Below, piece by piece: positions 35,255 through 41,471 of a stretch of DNA of 41,471 nucleotides (within the stretch, counting starts at the first letter, position 1; each line of letters begins with the position of its first letter). Location of the stretch: the NCBI GenBank assembly GCA_051453625.1, contig JBOZIK010000001.1, positions 158,472,533-158,514,003 on the forward strand, written 5' to 3'. The notes beneath the pieces are model-generated. The model saw only the letters and a list, made by a program, of their open reading frames with translations. It was not told the DNA's origin and searched no databases. A program made the translations under genes and the position numbers. This DNA comes from Welwitschia mirabilis (taxonomy: Eukaryota > Gnetophyta > Gnetopsida > Welwitschiales).

Positions 35255-35347
35255 GCTAGCACAAGCTCAGGATGATTACCTATTGGTATTGGAAACATTT
35301 TTAGTTCCTTGATTCATGGAGTAGTAGGAAATCCATCATTGGTTAAC
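35255..35347 (+). pseudogene. atp9: Mitochondrial atp9 fragment
   Basis: Atp9 is subunit c of the mitochondrial ATP synthase, which forms the proton-carrying ring in the inner membrane. The frame at 35279 reads PIGIGNIFSSLIHGVVGNPS, against the family's [23 protein letters not shown]. Upstream, in the same frame but with about two codons missing and one stop (tga at 35273), A-ST-SSG corresponds to the Ala/Gly-rich first helix. The second helix with its proton-binding acidic residue is not recognisable. At the F of NIF and the L of SSL the fragment carries T, where plant mitochondrial DNA often carries C that is changed by RNA editing. Confidence 0.85.
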
Positions 35348-35590
35348 CCTTCTCTATATATTAATGGACGAATAGAACTCTTAGAACTTAAACAATGATA
35401 TTTCCCAACCAATCAAATTAACAAGGGAGGAAGCACTCGTTACTTTGCTCCATGTATCATATCGCAACATACTACCTTTCTAACAATGCACCCCCACTAT
35501 GTGGATGGGATGCCATAGTGATTTAATGGTTGACATTTACCATTATTGGTTGTTAGTACTAGGCATTGATGACCTACGATGTAGGTTATC

Positions 35591-35631
35591 GAAATAGGTC
35601 CTCTTAACAGGAGTGCAACACTCCATCTAAC
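35591..35631 (+). repeat. Dispersed 41-bp repeat, copy 2
   Basis: Counterpart of 22731-22771 in the same orientation, about 12.9 kb downstream. Differences such as cct/ctt and ccac/ccat are transitions. Confidence 0.75.
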
Positions 35632-38605
35632 CGCACTGCACCACACTAATCCCACTAACCCCACTTATACAATTGTTGTTGTTAAGCTTCATCATCAACC
35701 TCCACCATCAAAGTGTTGCATGACATTCTTTAATCAAGAACAGAAAGAAGACTAAATGATTCAACTCTAGTATCAATCCACATGATATTGATAAAAGAGT
35801 AGTTACTCCAGATCGCTTGGAGAATGGTGGTTGGACATGTGCAGGTAGATGTGTAGTAAGCATGTGCATACCCTTAGGGATGATTCTGGTTGATTACTCA
35901 TCACAGAGGGTTTATAAGTCTAAAGCATGTTGCTAGTCCCTCATCATAACCTCCATGCCTAGTATGAAGTTAATGCATCGAAGGATGTATTGGTCAGATA
36001 AAGCCAATAATAAACCCTTCCTTACTGGCCTTCTTACGAGTCTATGTATTAAAGGTAATAATGCCACATTTGGTTTGATCAATTTGAGTGGACGTACTAA
36101 GCTTGTAGCGAGGTTACATTATGTAAATAATCAACATGACGGGACAAAATCTCTCCCTCACTAAAAACTAAAATATAGTAACTTGATTGTCCTGAAGCTA
36201 GGTTTGCCGAGCAGAAATGCCATTGTGGTACTGTCCTATATGGGGTGAAGTAATCACATGCAACTTAGTGCTAGTTACCTACATAAGGAGTGTGTTCCTC
36301 TTCATACCTCATATATCAAGAAACATTCGATATGGAATAAAATAGGTATACAGGGTCTCTGCTCTTTCCCTAGCATGGTGGATGGAACTGTCGATGGTGG
36401 AACTATCGATCTTGATTTCAAGTTCTGATATTCAATAAGTTCTTTATGCTATGGAAAGTGCTCCTTTTTCAGACATGCCCAGTGGGGAGGAGTTAAACCT
36501 CGACACCTTCTTCTCGCCTACTCACATGAGGGCCTCCACTCTGGGAGGCTGTCACCCATCCACATAGTCACTATGTTCTACTTTGTGATTATGCTCGTTA
36601 TTGTCATTAGTTGCCTAAGCATATCGATTTATATGATGAAGAAAGTAGCCTACTTAATGAGATGACCATTTACACTGAGTTCAAGATTGGGAAGGATGGC
36701 GGTGTGAAGGCATAGCATGTAGGATTTCAAAACACACCTCCACATAACCCCAACCCTATATGTGGGATTCCTTAGGTGGTCGGTGTGAAATTAATTACCC
36801 CTAAGTACTCAGTGAATGTTATATGATGGGCAGGTAATGAGTATTATAGTGAAAAGGTTGGGATTAATTACGAAGGGGTAGGTACCCGTGGGATATGACT
36901 TAAGCTTCAATCAAACATGGTATGGCAAAAACTCTGAAAGTAGTAGCACAACTATGTATGGTATGGTACTGCTACTACTCAATCTAAAGCTGACCTAATC
37001 ATTAAAGTGGAGAATCACTAGTAGTGTTCTTTTGCAGGGGCCTCTAGTGTACATTATAGGATGTAGCCATTAGATAGCTACTTTCTGTTGGATTGACATA
37101 CCACTAATCATCTAGAGGGCTTGAGCCGCGGTCTTGCACCTCCGAATCTGGCTTACGATATCAACTAAACTGCTGACTCTATTGACCACCATCATAGGGC
37201 TTGGTCGATTATTGAATGTCCGGTTGTTATGGGGACCTATAGCATATACTACATAACACCCCTTTACCAAGGACAGGAGTTGTGAAATCTTCAGGATCTC
37301 CATTCCCATTTGGTTGGATGAAGGCCTTTCGACCGGACCCTACTCTCCCACTAACCAAACTCCAACTATATATAGGATGAAGGCCCAACTGTCTTATATG
37401 TAATGGGCACAAACACAGAAACATGAATAGCCATAGTATAGAAATGAGAGGGCTACATGAAATTTTGAAATTGATAAAGTACAATAATTCAATATACTCG
37501 ATGAGACTACGAAGCGATCACTTTCTATTCTAGTTAGATAGTCATGCTAGTGTTTGAGGGAAGAAAGTGAATCCTATGGCAACTCATCGAATCCTACATA
37601 ACCCCTAGGGTCATGAGTGGCAATTGTGCACGTTGCAGGCACCAGTGATAAGCCAAGCCAAGCCTGCAGTAGCAGCGGCAACGGTAGTAGCAGTAGTGGC
37701 ATCAGTGTGGAGTGTATGCTGGGATAGAGTTTATATATACTAATTGCTTATTAAATGTTATGGTCATCTAGCTTGACCGGCTGGGAAACTAGTAGCTCAT
37801 ATCGTCTTTACATAGAGGATAAATTCATTGGATGGGAGGGAGGATTTCAGCATATATACAAGGTAATCAACCTTATCGCTCATGGATGGCATCACTGTGA
37901 TAAGTTGAATGAAGCATGTTTCTTTGCGTCTACTAGTAACCAAGTTTGTACTTTCCCTGATACTAATGGGAATCATGGTACCTCTATGTCTAATGGTTCA
38001 AACTTCCTACATAAACACCTACAAGTATCCTTTTCTAGTAGCTGAAACTGATTGACTTCTAAGTCCCAGACAAGGGTTTTCATCTCCTACAAGTATTGTT
38101 ACCTGGGATAAGCAATAACAATCAATATGTATTGTTACTAGTGTGGGTGTGTAAACTACCTTATACCCTGAACCTAATGTATGAAACATAGTAAAGCAAC
38201 CCTTGAACCCTAGTAATCCCTTCCTTGAACTAGGTAACTATACACAGTAGTTAGGGCTCCACTTATCCCAACCCACTCAGCTACGTGCAACGACCCAATA
38301 ATTAGTTAATATCCTTTGTAAAAGTGGCATTATGTAGCCCCTGCTTAGTAGTTGCCTTCCGGATATGGGGTTATATGCTACCACATGTGGGTGCTGCATG
38401 TAGTTGTTAGAAAATCCTATAGAATGAACTCGTTCATCTCCTGGCTTTATCGCATTTCCATGGACTAGACCAAGAACCTTACTCTTGATTAGTTACTCGC
38501 AGTCTCATAGAATAACAAGGGCGAACACTGAGATTGGGCACACTTGTCCATTTCATGTGAAACTATCAGATTCAACCATATGGACGGTTCTTGGGGATGC
38601 ATTTC
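35632..38605. other. Organelle-like block, no gene recognised
   Basis: Open frames at 35955-36164 and 37755-38045 (plus) and 37227-37484 (minus) have no known domain. A short, imperfect cag/tag triplet run lies near 37665-37710. Confidence 0.4.
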
Positions 38606-38720
38606 ACTATCAGCCCCGTTTTGGTGATGTTTTTTATTTCTTATCTAGTAGAAACTAATCAAGCTCCTATTGATCTCTTAGAAGTAGAAGTTGAATTAGT
38701 TTTAGGTGTAATGTTTGAAA
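38606..38720 (+). pseudogene. nad1: Mitochondrial nad1 fragment
   Basis: Nad1 is a core membrane subunit of respiratory complex I near the quinone site. From 38615 the frame reads [20 protein letters not shown], then LLEVEVELVLGV, against the conserved [20 protein letters not shown], then LPEAEAELV-GYNVEY. Most of the replacements (Cys to Tyr, Arg to Gln, Pro to Leu, Ala to Val) can be explained by C to T on one strand or the other. The frame is open over the matched stretch, but the rest of the gene is missing. The match stops near the GYNV words, which may be close to an exon border in plant nad1 (a multi-exon, trans-spliced gene); that border is from memory. Confidence 0.87.
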
Positions 38721-38759
38721 GCACTATCATATCAACACTCTACTTTATATCAAGAGATG

Positions 38760-38985
38760 ACGTCAAATGATAGGGATGTTCAAAAAATCCAAATAAATAT
38801 TTTAACCAAGTTTACTAATAATTTTTAGGGTAATTCTTTTTTCTTTTTTCCCCCTATGTTTTAGAGTGAAAATTAAAAATTATTTTTGTCCATCTTTATG
38901 TTAGATGCAGTTGATGTCGACTCTATTCTCTTCCCAATATGCATACTAAAATTAAATTAATTTGTTAAATCTTGTGCCACCGGGT
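38760..38985. other. AT-rich stretch after nad1 fragment
   Basis: AT-rich, with runs of T and pyrimidines. Resembles the AT-rich nuclear DNA of the left half more than its neighbours, so it may be a small insertion or a breakpoint between two organelle pieces. Confidence 0.3.
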
Positions 38986-41471
38986 GTAGTTATAGTAGGA
39001 AAGCAGAGTAAGAAGAGACCTCCCTCATGGACTTGGTTTGTTGCATCACACATGAAGCGGGTAAGCTGAATAATGCTGAAACCATGATGGCCAAGCGGGA
39101 TGAATCATATCTGGCCTAATTGCCTCCTAGGCTATGGTGGGTTGATTAACAAACAATATGGTTTCAAGCTAGCAGACCTGGGTGGGCTTCTGACATAAGT
39201 AGGATAAAGGTGCTTGGAAAGATTAGTGCTGCAATTTTGCTTAAGTCCTGAATCATTTTGGTACTTGGCTTATTGTAGCTACTTGATCCTGGTCTGCTTT
39301 GTTATAACTATGTCATAGGAATGAGCTAGGTATTAGTTAGAACTAGGGAATTATAACCTATGTGTATTAAATATGGATCACCCAAAAATTTCTTTGTTAT
39401 TTTGGTCTAGTTGTGGAGTAGAGAAAATATAACTTGCAAGTACACACGAATTCTCTATTTTTTTTAAGATAGTTAGGTTTACAAACCAAATCTATTATAA
39501 AGAATTACCTGTAACAGCTGATAGTGGAGTGCATAGTACTTCCATACCTATAGCAACAAACCCATTTTTAGATTAGGGAGCTAGAGCAAATTTCTACTAC
39601 CTAAGCTGCGCAATAGTGTTGAGGCCTTACTAGCCTAAGAAATTTCCCTTACTTGCTCTGGTGCCCATATTGACGCAACACATATGCTTAACCTTGACAC
39701 GCCATCATTCATATATAGTGATGTAGTGGGGATAAAGCGAGATTGATGACCATCGCCAAGCAGCAGATAATTGCGGTAGGCATGATGATTTAAGTTATAT
39801 AGTATAGTGGGAGTTAAGGATGGGAGATCAAGAATAATCTGCATTGAAGCAGGGAGCTTTTGGTGCAATGGTAAATGTATATGGAGGCAGGCAATTAGTA
39901 CTTAGGCAAGAAATTCTTCAAGAGGCTATCGGAGTCTAGGCGAATGAGGTGGGCTAGGTTCTAGAATTCAAGGATAGTCATATCCACTCCCTAGTTGCTT
40001 ATGAAATCAAGGGAGTCAGTTTGCTTTATGCATGATTGAATAAAGTAAGATCTATTCTGGTCAGAATTCATGCATTAAAAGGAATTCCTACATTAACATT
40101 AAAATGTAGCATTTTAGTAGTTGCATTTTGTAACACTGTATATGTGGTGCACATTCATATGCATGTTGGGAGTCGATTCCCCTTATATAAGGACACAAAC
40201 AAAGTCAGGAAAACTTAGGAAATGATTTCATTCACCCTACTACCCACTATATGTATATAGTTAATCATTGGCTACCTGCCTACCTACGTTGCTTCTTTCC
40301 ATGTAACTATCGCGATGGAATTGGTAAAACCATGACTAATATACCTCATGCACAATAGCGAAATCAATGATGCCAATGTATACAACTTTTAAGCACCTCA
40401 GTGGAATGTGTACTGTAACCAATATACAATGTACTCAGTGTTATTTAGTTCATGAGTGTAGCGAGCCGGTAAGGGAAAAATAGTATTCACTTACCTCTAA
40501 CATAGAAAGTAGTGCTTACTTAACTATGAATGCCTTCCATATAGATCTTGCCTTTTCAAAGTTCTATGTTGAAAGTTCATGGTGAAGGAATCTAATCAAG
40601 CTTTACTTCTCATCCACTTCTGTAGTAGCTTTTCCTCACGAGGTATGTGCTACTTTCACCTCCATTCATACAAAGGGGTAATTGATTTATGGAGCCAACC
40701 GAATAACAACTAGTACTTAGCAACTGTGTGAGTGGCCTTTACATGCCCTGATAATTCTATGTTGATAAGGTGGTAGTGAGGCATTTCCATTTCTATGTAA
40801 GGTAATGAAGTGATGCAGGATTGTGTGTTGTTATTAGTAGATCGTACCCCTCTATACATATGCCGCTCACCCAAGTATATAGTTATTAAAGTGGTTCTGG
40901 AAGAGGGAAAAGCTATTTATTCCACTGTGTGAGTTATTAGCCATAACGACATGCTGCTTTTCAATACTGTATATATAGACCCAAGATAAATTAATACTAT
41001 ATAGAAAAACCATACCATACACAGATCAAGCCGATGCCTGCATGATCTCTAGGTAGTGAATTTGATATCCATGAAGTTAGTACATGTAGTTATACCTTAG
41101 CATATAGGTGTCTACCAATGGATTGTTATCAATGACTAAAGGGTTTACACTCATCCCTTGTTGAGTTTCCTAGAAGCGATCCCTAGTAGGTAGATGCTAG
41201 TGCAGTGATAAACCACTCAGTAACACAGTACTCACTGCTCTTTATGCAACGTCCATCCTTTCCTGGCTTCTGCTCGAGAAAGGGGACTATTACCTACTTC
41301 ATCGAACTATTTACTAGTAACGGTGATAGGGGGTTGCCCCTTGTACAAGGCACCAGACGCTCTTTCCATTTCTGTCTTTATCTCCTATTCAAGTTATATC
41401 ATGTCATGTTTCAAGTAGGAAGTACATTTTGAAACAACTATAATACACCCTTTGTATGCTAGGAGGCTTCT
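38986..41471. other. Organelle-like block to window end, no gene recognised
   Basis: About 39400-39600 and 39840-40140 keep fairly open plus-strand frames with plausible amino-acid use, for example YKELPVTADSG near 39500 and GGRQLVLRQEILQEAIG near 39880. These might be decayed organelle genes, but I could not identify them. Confidence 0.4.

Larger units (their letters stand above)
21050..41471. other. Organelle-derived block (old NUMT, with plastid piece)
   Basis: From about 21.0 kb base composition becomes visibly more GC-rich, and transposon relics are no longer recognised to the window end. Four decayed organelle gene fragments lie in it, all plus strand: nad2 (28.2 kb), plastid atpB (34.2 kb), atp9 (35.3 kb) and nad1 (38.6 kb). 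No intact gene is present. The rest shows no genes, as expected for plant mitochondrial DNA, most of which is intergenic. Seen: the gene fragments and the composition change. Inferred: that the whole block is one or several merged mitochondrial insertions. A chimeric assembly join near 21 kb cannot be excluded, but the decayed genes argue against a current mitochondrial contig. Confidence 0.6.

Noticed and set aside
37755-38045. 96-codon open frame in the organelle-like block
   Set aside because: I recognise no domain, and frames of this size are expected by chance over 20 kb on two strands. Kept only as unassigned sequence.

Overview
The window looks like non-genic nuclear DNA from a flowering plant. 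The reasons are decayed Ty1/copia, Ty3/gypsy and L1-type elements, retrotransposon primer sites matching initiator-Met tRNA, a plant-type initiator tRNA relic, and a long block carrying recognisable plant mitochondrial and plastid gene fragments. I see no intact protein-coding gene. The longest gap-free open frames are about 100 codons, and every recognised coding stretch is broken. The species cannot be named from the sequence.

Left part (1 to about 10.4 kb): an old Ty1/copia element on the plus strand. The 3' part of its 5' LTR ends at 845 and is followed by a decayed tRNA-iMet primer site. A possible gag piece lies near 6.7 kb, followed by a zinc knuckle, a protease motif, a GAG-pre-integrase motif, an integrase and the very start of reverse transcriptase. 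The 3' LTR ends at 10381. The rest of reverse transcriptase and RNase H are missing. Inside it, on the minus strand, sits a short non-autonomous LTR element (3909-6494) with 232-bp repeats, a primer site and a polypurine tract. About 3 kb (900-3900) is AT-rich filler that I could not assign; it holds a 34-bp tandem duplication, a tRNA-like segment and two related hairpins.

Middle (10.4 to about 21 kb): very AT-rich DNA. It contains a plus-strand L1-type LINE relic (about 11.0-13.0 kb), simple repeats, a poly-T tract interrupted by an assembly gap, an initiator-Met tRNA relic followed by a hairpin-rich, CpG-retaining segment (17053-17290), a possible minus-strand tRNA-derived SINE (near 17.8 kb), and a minus-strand Ty3/gypsy protease-region relic (about 20.2-20.8 kb).

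Right part (about 21.0 kb to the end): base composition shifts to visibly higher GC and the transposon relics stop. Four plus-strand organelle gene fragments are readable: nad2 exon 1 (28.2 kb), plastid atpB (34.2 kb), mitochondrial atp9 (35.3 kb) and nad1 (38.6 kb). All are truncated and degraded. Many of the differences from the intact genes, judged from memory of those genes, are C-to-T or G-to-A changes. The simplest reading is an old nuclear copy of mitochondrial DNA (NUMT), with the plastid piece either already resident in the mitochondrial genome or inserted separately. Most of this block is unassigned and is probably mitochondrial intergenic sequence, but that is inference. Six runs of N mark assembly gaps. 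I found no coherent new gene system; the most notable things are the organelle-derived block and the tRNA-plus-hairpins module.
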